From Sphingobacterium sp. UBA7855 (lineage in GTDB: Bacteria > Bacteroidota > Bacteroidia > Sphingobacteriales > Sphingobacteriaceae): a stretch of DNA of 64,000 nucleotides. Below the pieces are notes generated by a model. It was not told the DNA's origin. It saw only the letters and a list, made by a program, of their open reading frames with translations, and searched no databases. The position numbers and the translations under genes were made by a program. Where the stretch lies: the NCBI GenBank assembly GCA_002500745.1, contig DLST01000018.1:343227-407226 (forward strand), given 5' to 3'. How positions within the stretch are numbered: position 1 is the stretch's first letter; each line of letters opens with the position of its first letter. Of this stretch, positions 19,874 to 29,070 are shown in pieces.

Positions 19874-21760
19874 ATGTCGGATATTATTCAATTACTTCCA
19901 GATAATGTTGCTAATCAGATTGCGGCGGGAGAAGTGGTGCAGCGACCAGCGTCTGCCATTAAAGAATTGATTGAAAATGCTATTGATGCTGGAGCTGACA
20001 AAATAAAACTTATTGTTAAAGACGCAGGCAAGTCATTGATTCAGGTCATTGACAATGGCTGTGGCATGAGTGTGACTGATGCCCGCCTTTGCTTTGAACG
20101 GCACGCAACATCAAAAATTCGTAAGGCTGAGGACTTATTTGCAATCCGCACCATGGGTTTCCGTGGTGAAGCAATGGCATCCATTGCTGCGATAGCGCAG
20201 GTCGAACTCAAAACACGCCGTGTCGAAGATGAACTAGGGACAGTTGTTGAGATAGAAGGATCAAAAGTTGTCAACCAATACCCGGAAGCTGTTGCTGCCG
20301 GAACAAATATTTTAGTAAAAAATCTTTTTTACAATATTCCTGCACGGCGGAACTTCTTAAAGAGTAACTCCGTAGAAATGCGTCATATTATTGATGAATT
20401 TCAACGTATAGCCTTATCCAATCCACAGATTTTCCTGACTTTGCACAGCGACGGAAATGAAATTTATCATTTGCCCGCGGAGACGCTCAAACAGCGTGTT
20501 GTCCATATTTTCGGGAACAATTACAATCAGCGCCTTGTTCCTGTCGAAGAGGATACATCCATCATCAAAGTAGAAGGTTTTGTTGGGAAACCCGAGTTTG
20601 CAAAGAAAACTCGTGGCGAACAGTTTTTCTTTGTCAACAAACGCTTTGTACGTGACCCTTATCTTCATCATGCTGTGATGAATGCTTATGAGGATATTTT
20701 ACAAGCCGAAACATTCCCTTTCTATGTCTTATTTATCGACATAGATCCTGCGCGAATCGATATTAATGTACACCCTACAAAGACCGAAATCAAGTATGAA
20801 GACGATAAGGCCATTTACGCCATTATACGGTCTGCAGTAAAAAGGTCACTGGGGCGGTACAACATCATGCCTTCGCTGGATTTTGAACAGGAAACAAGTT
20901 TCACCAACCTGATTACCAAAAAGGCCTTGGATGAAATTATTATTCCAACAGTAACGTTCAATCCGGATTTTAACCCGTTTGATACGGACAAATCAAAATC
21001 CAATTCGAGCTATACCCGATCAGAAAGCTATGCGGAAGGACTTACCAAGAAAACGGGCGGGATTCCGAGCAATTGGGATTCCCTCTATCAAATCGTCGAA
21101 AAAGAAGAGTCCGTTCAGCTACCTCTGCATAGAAAATCTGAGTTAGATGACGATGGTCCACAGGTTATTCAAGTCGAAGATAAATCATCATCGAAGCTCT
21201 TTTTCCAGCTGCATAATAAATATATTGTTTCCCAGATTCACTCTGGATTTATTCTGATCGATCAGCAGGCTGCGCACGAACGTATTCTTTTTGAACAGTT
21301 TCTTACACAGCTGGATCAACATAGAGGTCTGAGTCAGCAGAGTTTATTTCCGCAGACGTTAGATCTGCATGCCGCAGATAATGAATTGATGAAAGATCTC
21401 CTGGAGGACATCAATGGTTTGGGCTTTCAAATTCGGGAATTTGGAAAAAATTCCTATATTATTGACGGAATTCCAGCCGATTTAGGGACAGGATTCGATG
21501 AAATAAAGATGATTGAGAAAATATTGGAAGATTATAAAAACAATCAATCTGAGTATAAGCTCGCTAAGCGCGAAAATCTTGCCAAGAGCCTTGCCCGCAA
21601 TGCAGCCATTAAGCCGGGTACTGTATTGGACAACACGGCTATGGCAGAGCTGGTAGATAAGCTTTTCGCTTGTCACTCGCCCAATATCTCCATTTATGGA
21701 AATCCTGTCATTGTAACATTTACATTGCAGGAGTTAGCGGAAAAATTTGGTAAAAACTAG
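19874..21760 (+). CDS. mutL: DNA mismatch repair protein MutL
   Basis: 628 residues from MSDIIQLL; an upstream in-frame start at 19829 would cross the -7 box. The N-terminal GHKL ATPase (1-330) shows AAGEVVQRPASAIKELIENAIDAG, DNGCGM, TMGFRGEA and VHPTKTEI. A Ser/Lys-rich linker (about 370-430) leads to the dimerisation domain. Canonical endonuclease ligands are missing: DQHA reads DQQA at residue 463, the ACR motif reads ARNAAIKPG and CPHGRP reads SIYGNP near 606. It therefore looks nuclease-deficient, a point to weigh against its usual role in strand nicking. It heads a tight operon with two rhomboid genes and an EEP-family gene. Confidence 0.95.
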   Translation: MSDIIQLLPDNVANQIAAGEVVQRPASAIKELIENAIDAGADKIKLIVKDAGKSLIQVIDNGCGMSVTDARLCFERHATSKIRKAEDLFAIRTMGFRGEAMASIAAIAQVELKTRRVEDELGTVVEIEGSKVVNQYPEAVAAGTNILVKNLFYNIPARRNFLKSNSVEMRHIIDEFQRIALSNPQIFLTLHSDGNEIYHLPAETLKQRVVHIFGNNYNQRLVPVEEDTSIIKVEGFVGKPEFAKKTRGEQFFFVNKRFVRDPYLHHAVMNAYEDILQAETFPFYVLFIDIDPARIDINVHPTKTEIKYEDDKAIYAIIRSAVKRSLGRYNIMPSLDFEQETSFTNLITKKALDEIIIPTVTFNPDFNPFDTDKSKSNSSYTRSESYAEGLTKKTGGIPSNWDSLYQIVEKEESVQLPLHRKSELDDDGPQVIQVEDKSSSKLFFQLHNKYIVSQIHSGFILIDQQAAHERILFEQFLTQLDQHRGLSQQSLFPQTLDLHAADNELMKDLLEDINGLGFQIREFGKNSYIIDGIPADLGTGFDEIKMIEKILEDYKNNQSEYKLAKRENLAKSLARNAAIKPGTVLDNTAMAELVDKLFACHSPNISIYGNPVIVTFTLQELAEKFGKN

Positions 21761-21772
21761 AAGATAAAATAT

Positions 21773-22459
21773 ATGTTTCCACAATTAACACCTGTTATCA
21801 AGAATTTATTGATCATCAATATTGTATTTTATATTGGATCGCAAATTGTACCTGTAGCATATGATTATCTTGCGGTCTATTATCCCGACTCGCCTTATTT
21901 TAAAATCTGGCAGGTAGTCACGCACATGTTTATGCATGATAAAAACAATATTAGCCATATCTTTTTCAATATGTTTTCGCTGGTCATGTTTGGGCCAATG
22001 ATTGAGCAGGTACTTGGATCGAAACGTTTTTTAAATTTCTATATGGTATCTGGAATCGGTGCCTGGTTTCTCTATACCGCAGTGAATGGTTTACAGCTCT
22101 ACAATGCGACGGGTTCTTTTGCCCCCCTTCATGGTATGAATGGGAACGAGCTTATCTCCTTGGCAAATACCGGGAATAACGAAGCTTTAACCTACCTTAT
22201 TCCCATGCTGGGTGCTTCTGGGGCTATCTACGGTGTGCTATTGGCATTTGCCTACCTTTTCCCAAACATCCCGCTGCAATTTTTGTTTATTCCTGTACCA
22301 GTCAAAGCGAAATACATGATCGGTGGATTTATCCTTATCGAAATCTATATGAGCCTGTCGCGGCCCGGAGATTCTGTGGCTCACCTGGCTCACGTCGGAG
22401 GAGCACTATTTGGCTATCTACTACTTAAACTCTGGAAGGTTAGAAAGGGAATTTATTAA
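21773..22459 (+). CDS. Rhomboid family intramembrane serine protease
   Basis: 228 residues, six or more membrane helices. It retains the catalytic dyad: Ser149 in LGASGAIYG (GxSG) and His207 in VAHLAHVGG (HxxHxGG). HMFMHDKNNISHIFFNMFSL is the conserved loop and second helix. It cleaves membrane substrates within the bilayer; the substrate is unknown. It starts 12 bp after mutL and 11 bp before a second rhomboid-like gene. Confidence 0.92.
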   Translation: MFPQLTPVIKNLLIINIVFYIGSQIVPVAYDYLAVYYPDSPYFKIWQVVTHMFMHDKNNISHIFFNMFSLVMFGPMIEQVLGSKRFLNFYMVSGIGAWFLYTAVNGLQLYNATGSFAPLHGMNGNELISLANTGNNEALTYLIPMLGASGAIYGVLLAFAYLFPNIPLQFLFIPVPVKAKYMIGGFILIEIYMSLSRPGDSVAHLAHVGGALFGYLLLKLWKVRKGIY

Positions 22460-22470
22460 TATCGTGCGAA

Positions 22471-23349
22471 ATGAATAACATCGGGCTAAAAGATTTTTGG
22501 AGACAAACCTATAAAACTGGATCACCAGTACCGTTAGTAATTAGTATTCAGGCGTGTTTGTTTGTCCTCATCTATTTTTTGGATCTACTCTTTGAATTAA
22601 AGATCGTTTCGCAAAGCTTTCTGGAACCTTTAGTGAGAGGATTGAGCCTACCAAGTAGTTTTTCGCGTTTTCTCGAACAGCCATGGTCTTTGTTTACATC
22701 AAATTTTGTGTATGTAAAACTTTGGACTATACTCTTCGAAAGCTTATGGCTCTATTGGGTCGGTCAGATTTTTTTTACTTTCTTAAACACAAGGCAGTTT
22801 TTATTTATTTATATCACCTCTTGGCTATTCGGCGGTATCCTCTACGTGGGATTCGGATCGCTTCTTCCGATGTCCAGCGATTTACAGCTCATGGGCGGAT
22901 CGCTCCCTCTGGCGGCGGTATTAGCGGCTATTGTCACGTTAGTTCCCAAGTACGAATTACGCTTACTGCTTATTGGTAATATCAAATTAAAATTAATAGC
23001 CATCATTTATTTTGGGTTGGAATTCCTGGCCCTCACCCTGACAAACCGTCCCGCGGCCATTTCCTATTTTGCGGTTATTTTATTTGGAATGGGATTCACC
23101 TATGCATTAAAATCGGGGATGGACTGGTCCACAATATTCCAGAAAAAGCAAAATAAGCCTGCAAAAATGAAAGTCGTTGTAGGCAACAACATACAGACAA
23201 ATCGGAAACATCGTTATGACCTGCCCAATCAGGCCGAAATCGATGCCATTTTAGATAAAATTTCTGTTTCTGGCTACGACAGTCTAACGAATCCCGAAAA
23301 AGAAACGCTCTTTAGGGCAAGCAACAGTGGTGATAAGGTTGATGGATAG
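22471..23349 (+). CDS. Rhomboid-like protein, probably catalytically inactive
   Basis: 292 residues, about six membrane helices with rhomboid topology, followed by a soluble tail. Where an active rhomboid has GxSGA this reads MGGSLPLA, and the HxxHxGG helix is replaced by FAVILFGMGFTYALKSG, so the catalytic His is absent. The C-terminal 40 residues (AEIDAILDKISVSGYDSLT..EKETLFRAS) form a small conserved domain often found on Bacteroidota rhomboids (DUF6576-like). As the adjacent gene encodes an active rhomboid, a pseudoprotease partner role is a reasonable inference. Confidence 0.8.
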   Translation: MNNIGLKDFWRQTYKTGSPVPLVISIQACLFVLIYFLDLLFELKIVSQSFLEPLVRGLSLPSSFSRFLEQPWSLFTSNFVYVKLWTILFESLWLYWVGQIFFTFLNTRQFLFIYITSWLFGGILYVGFGSLLPMSSDLQLMGGSLPLAAVLAAIVTLVPKYELRLLLIGNIKLKLIAIIYFGLEFLALTLTNRPAAISYFAVILFGMGFTYALKSGMDWSTIFQKKQNKPAKMKVVVGNNIQTNRKHRYDLPNQAEIDAILDKISVSGYDSLTNPEKETLFRASNSGDKVDG

Positions 23350-24457
23350 AAGGACATTTTTAAGGAGAAAACTGGGGTTTATAAGTAAAACAATGTTCCT
23401 GGCAAATGTGCTTGCGATCGTTGCATTACTCATGAGCTATTCGGCGACCTTCATTAATCCCAAATCCTTTTGGCCAATTGCATTTATGGGCTTAGGCTAC
23501 CTTCCGATCCTGCTTATTAATATTGGATTTATCTTTTACTGGCTACTCCGCAAACGAAAAATTGCACTTTATTCATTCGTTACAATCCTAATCGGCTGGC
23601 CTTTTTTAACTAAACATTGGAATATTCGCAAGGAGAATGCCCCTGTCTCGTCGGAAACACGTACGCTGCGCATCATGACCTTCAATGCACATTTATTCAA
23701 AACGGTAAACGATGAGAAAAAAAACTTTAAAGCCGATGTTGTTCGCATTATCGACAGTATATCTCCCGATGTGATCTGCTTTCAGGAATATATTAGTAAA
23801 ATTAAAGGAAAGCATGTTTTTTCGGAAGAGTTTAAAGACAAGCTCGGCTACGATTACTTTTTCTTCGAACCTAGCTCTAAAAATGATTACGAGGCCTATG
23901 GAATGGCTGTCCTTTCACGATTCCCGATTTATGATTCAGGCACTATAAGAGACAACGATTACGGGATCAATCGAATCAGTTATGTCGATGTCAAAAAACA
24001 GGATACTTTGATTCGCCTCTACAATATACATCTCCGTTCTTTTGCACTTCAAAATGAAGACAAAGAGTTCATTCAGAATTTATCCAATACTAATGAGTTG
24101 GATAATTCAAGAACACGTAGACTGAGTCGCAAACTGAAGAATGCATTCGAACTGCGGAGTGAACAGGCACATTCATTAAAGAAGCATATGAATGAATGTC
24201 AATATCCTTATATTGCCGTAGGTGATTTCAATGATACGCCGATGAGCTACTCGGTCAATCTGATTGGAGATGGTATGTACAATGCATTTAAGGAGAAAGG
24301 TAATGGCTGGGGCGTGACGCATCATTCCCTTTTACCGATCTTTCAGATTGATTATATTTTTGCAAGCCAGAAATTTCAGGTGATGAACTATCAGATCGTC
24401 AAAAAGAAATTATCAGATCACTATCCGGTATGGGCTGATCTTAGACTTAAACCTTAG
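23342..24457 (+). CDS. Membrane-anchored endonuclease/exonuclease/phosphatase (EEP) family protein
   Basis: 371 residues from an ATG overlapping the previous stop by 8 nt; a GTG at 23327 is an alternative start. Three membrane helices occupy about residues 15-100. The EEP domain follows with MTFNAHLF, the metal Glu in ICFQEYI, LYNIHLRS, GDFNDTP and the final SDHYPVW. EEP enzymes are Mg-dependent phosphodiesterases acting on nucleic acids, lipids or sugar phosphates; the substrate here is unknown. The active site probably faces the periplasm. It is the last gene of the mutL operon and its 3' end overlaps the convergent S41 gene by 11 bp. Confidence 0.88.
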   Translation: MDRRTFLRRKLGFISKTMFLANVLAIVALLMSYSATFINPKSFWPIAFMGLGYLPILLINIGFIFYWLLRKRKIALYSFVTILIGWPFLTKHWNIRKENAPVSSETRTLRIMTFNAHLFKTVNDEKKNFKADVVRIIDSISPDVICFQEYISKIKGKHVFSEEFKDKLGYDYFFFEPSSKNDYEAYGMAVLSRFPIYDSGTIRDNDYGINRISYVDVKKQDTLIRLYNIHLRSFALQNEDKEFIQNLSNTNELDNSRTRRLSRKLKNAFELRSEQAHSLKKHMNECQYPYIAVGDFNDTPMSYSVNLIGDGMYNAFKEKGNGWGVTHHSLLPIFQIDYIFASQKFQVMNYQIVKKKLSDHYPVWADLRLKP

Positions 24458-26057
24458 GCATTTGATACCCTAATGTTTTAAGCCCTATTTCGATAAATTT
24501 ATCTCTTCTATTTTTGATTTTATAGTAGGCTTCACGGCCAAAATAATAGCGTCCTACTAATGCTTCGATATCGGATTGAATGATATCATGTAAATTTGCA
24601 GCTTCTCTGGACGTTACCGAAATACGCTTTTGGCTATTGAGATATGAAATAAATAGATCAAATTCTGCCGCAGGCAAATGGTAGCCGCTTATAAAATTCT
24701 CGATAGAATATGCGGGCAGATGTTTTGTGAATCGATCATAAACGAACTCTTCGATTGCATTGGAATGAAAGATCTCGCGGTATTTGGCACTGGTCTCATT
24801 GGTATCAATCGGGATGGTCACATCGGGAAGAATACCGCCACCACCAAACACAAGCTTTCCTTTGCTGGTTGTAAACATTTCTTTTTGACTAAATTCGGTA
24901 TCCATTGTCCAAAGATCGAAGCCTGTCATGTATTTTGCTGCATCAAAATTGGCACGTGTATATTTTCGTTGAATACATCTTCCAAGCGGCGTATAGTAAC
25001 GTGCCACGGTCAAATTGATTGCCGAACCGTCTGAAAAATCAAATTGCTCTTGTACCAATCCTTTGCCATACGACCTACGTCCGACAATTGTTGCCCGATC
25101 CAGGTCTTGAAGAGCGCCGCTCACAATTTCGCTTGCTGAGGCAGTGCTTTCGTTGATCAGCACAATGACACGGCCATCGCCAAACTCGCCAGGCTTTTCG
25201 GAATAGAAATCCTGACGTGGCTCATTGGCTCCTTCGGTATACATCAGGAGTCTTTTTTCCTGAAAAAATTGACCCGCTAGATCAATTGCCGTGTGCACAA
25301 ACCCACCACCATTATTACGTAAATCTAAAATAAGATCTTGCGCTCCACTTTTTCGTAAGTCAATGAGTGACTGCCTGAATTCGTCTGCCGTCTTATGTCC
25401 AAACCTCCGAATTTTAACATAAGCTGTTTTTGGAGCGATCATATAGGATGCATCTAAGCTCGAAACATTGACCTGATCACGAATCACTTTTATTGGATTG
25501 CTCAATACCACTCCATTACGCTGAATGGAAATCAATACCGCTGTTCCTTTCTTTCCACGGATCAGTTTTTCTATTTCGTTTTCGGTCACTTTTCTTCCGA
25601 CAAGGTCGTTATTTCCGATCTTTAAAATGCGGTCACCAATACGCATTCCTGCTTTCTCAGCAGGCCCTGCAGCAACCATCCCAACGACGAGCAGGGTATC
25701 TTTCAAGCGAAAATACTCTACTCCAATACCGTCAAATGTTCCTTCAAGGGTCTCCTGCTTGGCCTGTACTTGATTTGGTTTCAAAAATGTGGAAAAAGGG
25801 TCTAAGCGGGAAACTACATGCTCAATGGCTTCGTCCTGAACGGTATCTATACTGACGTTATCGACATAATTTTCAGCAATTAATTGAATGAGATATTGCA
25901 GTTTATCCGAATTTCCGTTGGAGCGTAAACTTGAAAAGGTTGTTTTTTGGTTACTTCCTTGCTCTTCAGCATAATTTTGTCCCAACAGCAAGCCGAGAAG
26001 CAATACTGCAGCATATGTAGCGGCTACAAAAATATTTCTTTTAATACTTTTTTGCAT
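24447..26057 (-). CDS. S41 family C-terminal processing peptidase
   Basis: 536 residues. N-terminal signal or anchor helix (about 8-27), a PDZ domain (about 95-185, GIGVEYF, AGMRIGDRILKI), then the S41 core with LRNNGGGF, the catalytic Ser in NESTASASE (about 307) and the catalytic Lys332 in RSYGKGLVQ. CtpA-type proteases degrade or trim periplasmic proteins. The gene stands alone and its 3' end overlaps the convergent EEP gene. A -7-like TATTTTTG lies on the minus strand at 26123-26116. Confidence 0.93.
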   Translation of the reverse strand: MQKSIKRNIFVAATYAAVLLLGLLLGQNYAEEQGSNQKTTFSSLRSNGNSDKLQYLIQLIAENYVDNVSIDTVQDEAIEHVVSRLDPFSTFLKPNQVQAKQETLEGTFDGIGVEYFRLKDTLLVVGMVAAGPAEKAGMRIGDRILKIGNNDLVGRKVTENEIEKLIRGKKGTAVLISIQRNGVVLSNPIKVIRDQVNVSSLDASYMIAPKTAYVKIRRFGHKTADEFRQSLIDLRKSGAQDLILDLRNNGGGFVHTAIDLAGQFFQEKRLLMYTEGANEPRQDFYSEKPGEFGDGRVIVLINESTASASEIVSGALQDLDRATIVGRRSYGKGLVQEQFDFSDGSAINLTVARYYTPLGRCIQRKYTRANFDAAKYMTGFDLWTMDTEFSQKEMFTTSKGKLVFGGGGILPDVTIPIDTNETSAKYREIFHSNAIEEFVYDRFTKHLPAYSIENFISGYHLPAAEFDLFISYLNSQKRISVTSREAANLHDIIQSDIEALVGRYYFGREAYYKIKNRRDKFIEIGLKTLGYQMPKV

Positions 26058-26373
26058 GGGAAATCTTCCTGAATTATCGAAGAAGAGAAAAATTATTCAA
26101 CATTCATTACCTGATCAAAAATAATAAGTTTATTCGGTTAAACGAGTACGTGAACCATATTTTTACATTAAAAATTAAAAATCCATTCTGTGGTTTAGAA
26201 CAGCCTGTCAGTGCCATGCGTCCGTTCAATTCCATCCCGACAAACTTTCGATGAATCGAAGAGCAAGCCGTAGGACTTTTCCGATCTTTTGCTCAAAACA
26301 GTATTATGCCTCAATTTAACTTGCAAATCCGCGTAAATTTATCTTAGTTTGAGTGGAAAAAGATTCAACTGGT
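26058..26373. other. Divergent intergenic region between S41 protease and a conserved hypothetical gene
   Basis: 316 bp without a gene. It carries TATTTTTG (26123-26116, minus strand) for the protease gene and TTAGTTTG (26344-26351, plus strand) as an imperfect -7 box for the hypothetical gene. I see no RNA gene or palindrome of note. Confidence 0.45.
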
Positions 26374-26943
26374 ATGCACGAAATCGAACCTTATTACAAT
26401 TGGCGGGATTATTACATTGCCGCTGAAGATGAACAATCGCCCTTCTATGGCACGATCTATAGTGAATTCGATTTTGATAAACAGGTCTATAATTTTCTCC
26501 TGCATCCGCAATGGGATGAATTTGGTTCGCTTACTTTATATTTAAAAATACTGTTTGTCGACTATGAGAAACACTATTGCATTATCGAACTGATTGGTGA
26601 ATGGAATGATGCCATCTACAATGATATTATGTTATTCAAGCGAGAAATTATTGATGTATTGATCAGTCAGGGTATCAAATATTTTATTGTAATCGGCGAG
26701 AATGTACTGAATTTTCATGCTTCAGACGACTCATACTATGAGGAATGGTTTCAGGATATTGAGGATGGCTGGATTGCAGGCATTGGTTTCCGTGAACATG
26801 TGATCGAAGAGTTCCAACAACAGAATATAGATTATTACATTAATTTTGGTGGTGGCTTGAATACGCTTGCTTGGCGAACATTAAAGCCGAAACAGGTATT
26901 CTATCATGTGAATGAATCCTTGACAAAACGGCTTGGTTTTTAA
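26374..26943 (+). CDS. Conserved Bacteroidota hypothetical protein
   Basis: 189 residues from MHEIEPYYNWRDYY; a GTG at 26353 would add seven residues and lies almost at the expected transcription start. It is soluble, acidic and rich in Tyr/Trp/Phe with no signal peptide. Notable stretches are FDFDKQVYNFLLHPQWDEFGS, IIELIGEWNDA and FHASDDSYYEEW. I recall close relatives across Bacteroidota but know no function. It is followed by fumC with its own promoter. Confidence 0.75.
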   Translation: MHEIEPYYNWRDYYIAAEDEQSPFYGTIYSEFDFDKQVYNFLLHPQWDEFGSLTLYLKILFVDYEKHYCIIELIGEWNDAIYNDIMLFKREIIDVLISQGIKYFIVIGENVLNFHASDDSYYEEWFQDIEDGWIAGIGFREHVIEEFQQQNIDYYINFGGGLNTLAWRTLKPKQVFYHVNESLTKRLGF

Positions 26944-26975
26944 GATCTGCTTATTGGGAGTATTATTATTAATCC

Positions 26976-27006
26976 TTGTTCTTTACTGTATTATCCTGTA
27001 ACTTTG
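26976..27006 (+). promoter_or_regulatory. Promoter of fumC
   Basis: TTG at 26976-26978, a 20-nt spacer, and a perfect TAACTTTG at 26999-27006. It leaves a leader of about 60 nt before the ATG at 27073 and rules against the upstream start codon at 27010. Confidence 0.7.
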
Positions 27007-27072
27007 TGATTGATGTATGATGTGCTTGGCGCATGTACTTTTAATTTTACGTTTTATTTATACTTACATACT

Positions 27073-28470
27073 ATGTCATTCAGAATTGAAAAAGACACGA
27101 TGGGTGAAGTTCAAGTACCTGCAGACAAATACTGGGGTGCACAGACAGAGCGTTCACGCAACAACTTTAAAATTGGACCGGCAGCGTCTATGCCACACGA
27201 AATCGTCGCAGGCTTTGCCTATTTAAAGAAAGCAGCCGCTTATGCTAATCACGAGCTGGGTGTATTATCTGTGGAGAAACGGGATGCAATTGCTGCAGTA
27301 TGTGATGAAATCTTAGCGGGCAAATTGGATGATCAATTTCCATTGGTTATCTGGCAGACAGGTTCGGGCACGCAATCCAATATGAACGTGAATGAAGTTG
27401 TGGCAAACCGTGCGCAAGTGCTGGCTGGACATAAAATCGGTGAGGGCGAGCCTGTGTTAAAAGCAAATGATGACGTAAACAAATCACAATCATCGAATGA
27501 CACTTTCCCTACCGGAATGCATATCGCAGCTTACAAAGCTGTGGCAGAAGTGACCATTCCAGGCGTAGAAAAATTGCGTGACACCTTGGCTAAAAAAGCG
27601 GAGGAGTTTAAAAATGTTGTAAAAATTGGCCGTACACACTTAATGGATGCTACTCCGTTGACGCTAGGTCAGGAGATTTCAGGTTATGTTGCTCAATTGA
27701 ACCATGGTCTGAAAGCTTTGAGAAATACACTTTCGCATTTGTCTGAACTTGCACTGGGAGGTACTGCTGTAGGTACAGGATTAAATACACCAAAGGGCTA
27801 TGATGTTGTCGTTGCTAAATATATCGCTGAATTTACCGGCCTACCTTTCGTCACTGCTGAAAACAAATTCGAGGCTTTGGCTGCTCACGACGCAATTGTT
27901 GAAACACATGGTGCATTGAAGCAATTGGCTGTAGCCTTAAATAAAATAGCAAATGACATCCGTATGTTGGCTTCTGGCCCACGCTCTGGTATCGGTGAAA
28001 TCTTGATCCCTGAGAACGAACCAGGATCATCCATTATGCCAGGTAAAGTTAATCCGACACAATGTGAAGCCTTGACGATGGTGGCGGCACAAGTAATGGG
28101 TAATGATGTTGCGATCACCATTGGTGGAACACAGGGCCATTATGAGCTGAACGTGTTCAAACCATTGATGGCGGCAAACTTTTTGCAGTCTGCTCGCCTT
28201 TTGGGTGATGCTTGTGTTTCATTTGAAGAGCACTGTGCTGCAGGTATTGAGCCTAATTACAAACGCATCAAAGAATTGGTAGACAACTCATTGATGTTAG
28301 TAACAGCGCTAAACACAAAAATTGGTTACTACAAATCAGCAGAAATCGCGCAAACAGCGCATAAAAATGGGACTACGCTTAAAGAAGAAGCCGTACGCCT
28401 GGGTTATGTGACTCCTGAAGACTTTGATGCTTGGGTTAAACCAGAAGATATGGTTGGAAGTTTAAAATAA
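27073..28470 (+). CDS. fumC: Class II fumarate hydratase
   Basis: 465 residues from [16 protein letters not shown], the normal FumC start; an in-frame ATG 63 nt upstream gives an unnatural hydrophobic extension. It interconverts fumarate and L-malate in the TCA cycle as a cytoplasmic homotetramer with no iron-sulfur cluster. Family motifs are [41 protein letters not shown] and the superfamily signature [14 protein letters not shown] strong hairpin 40 bp after the stop lies inside the next gene. Confidence 0.97.
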   Translation: MSFRIEKDTMGEVQVPADKYWGAQTERSRNNFKIGPAASMPHEIVAGFAYLKKAAAYANHELGVLSVEKRDAIAAVCDEILAGKLDDQFPLVIWQTGSGTQSNMNVNEVVANRAQVLAGHKIGEGEPVLKANDDVNKSQSSNDTFPTGMHIAAYKAVAEVTIPGVEKLRDTLAKKAEEFKNVVKIGRTHLMDATPLTLGQEISGYVAQLNHGLKALRNTLSHLSELALGGTAVGTGLNTPKGYDVVVAKYIAEFTGLPFVTAENKFEALAAHDAIVETHGALKQLAVALNKIANDIRMLASGPRSGIGEILIPENEPGSSIMPGKVNPTQCEALTMVAAQVMGNDVAITIGGTQGHYELNVFKPLMAANFLQSARLLGDACVSFEEHCAAGIEPNYKRIKELVDNSLMLVTALNTKIGYYKSAEIAQTAHKNGTTLKEEAVRLGYVTPEDFDAWVKPEDMVGSLK

Positions 28471-28473
28471 GCT

Positions 28474-29007
28474 GTGAATTTTATTTCAATAAAAAATATA
28501 CAAACGAAGACATACCTACTGGCATTTGCCATAGGTATGTTTTTCTTTTGTACAGCCTGCAAATTCAATTCAGATATGCAGAGCGAAGGCGCGCCCTTTT
28601 TACAGGGAGAATGGGTCCAAGACAGTATTCCAGGACAACAGCAGATGATGCAATATACTTTGACCGATTTCAAGTTTACCTGTGATTCTGTTTACGCGAC
28701 GATGCACGTCAACAATAAAGTACAGACAATACCGGATAGCTGTTACAAAGATGGATCCTGGACAGAACATGCAAAGGGTATTTATGTTTTGCGTGGGGAC
28801 TCTATCCTTGTCGATGGTATTTATACCAAAGAAAATGGCAAGCAAAAGATTTCTGGCTGTTATCTTTCCGGCCAGTATATCCCCCGCTTTAAAGTCGTTT
28901 ATCATGCTGCTGATTCGGTCGTACTGGAAAGCAGGTTAGATCAACGTCAAATCATCTTAAGAAAAACTAAAAATATTACCTGTGTCCCTCAAAAAAGGTA
29001 TCAGTAG
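28474..29007 (+). CDS. Small lipoprotein of unknown function, downstream of fumC
   Basis: 177 residues from a GTG 3 nt after the fumC stop. The signal peptide ends in a lipobox (FFFCTAC, Cys29). The mature part is beta-rich with GEWVQDS..., an even number of cysteines and repeated short strands, reminiscent of lipocalin-like Bacteroidota lipoproteins; I do not recognise the family. The codons for the signal peptide contain the fumC terminator (28511-28550). No better start was found: the next Met (residue 22) leaves too short a signal. Confidence 0.7.
   Translation: MNFISIKNIQTKTYLLAFAIGMFFFCTACKFNSDMQSEGAPFLQGEWVQDSIPGQQQMMQYTLTDFKFTCDSVYATMHVNNKVQTIPDSCYKDGSWTEHAKGIYVLRGDSILVDGIYTKENGKQKISGCYLSGQYIPRFKVVYHAADSVVLESRLDQRQIILRKTKNITCVPQKRYQ
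28511..28550 (+). terminator. fumC terminator located inside the next gene's signal-peptide codons
   Basis: Arms CATACCTA (28511-28518) and TAGGTATG (28532-28539) enclose a second stem TGGCA/TGCCA (28520-28524, 28527-28531) with one bulged base, followed at once by TTTTTCTTTT. This is a textbook intrinsic terminator in a coding region. Confidence 0.8.
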
Positions 29008-29070
29008 TTTTTAGTACAATCTATTTATTATCTTCGTACCATTATCGTACAACCTCAACCTTAAAACACA

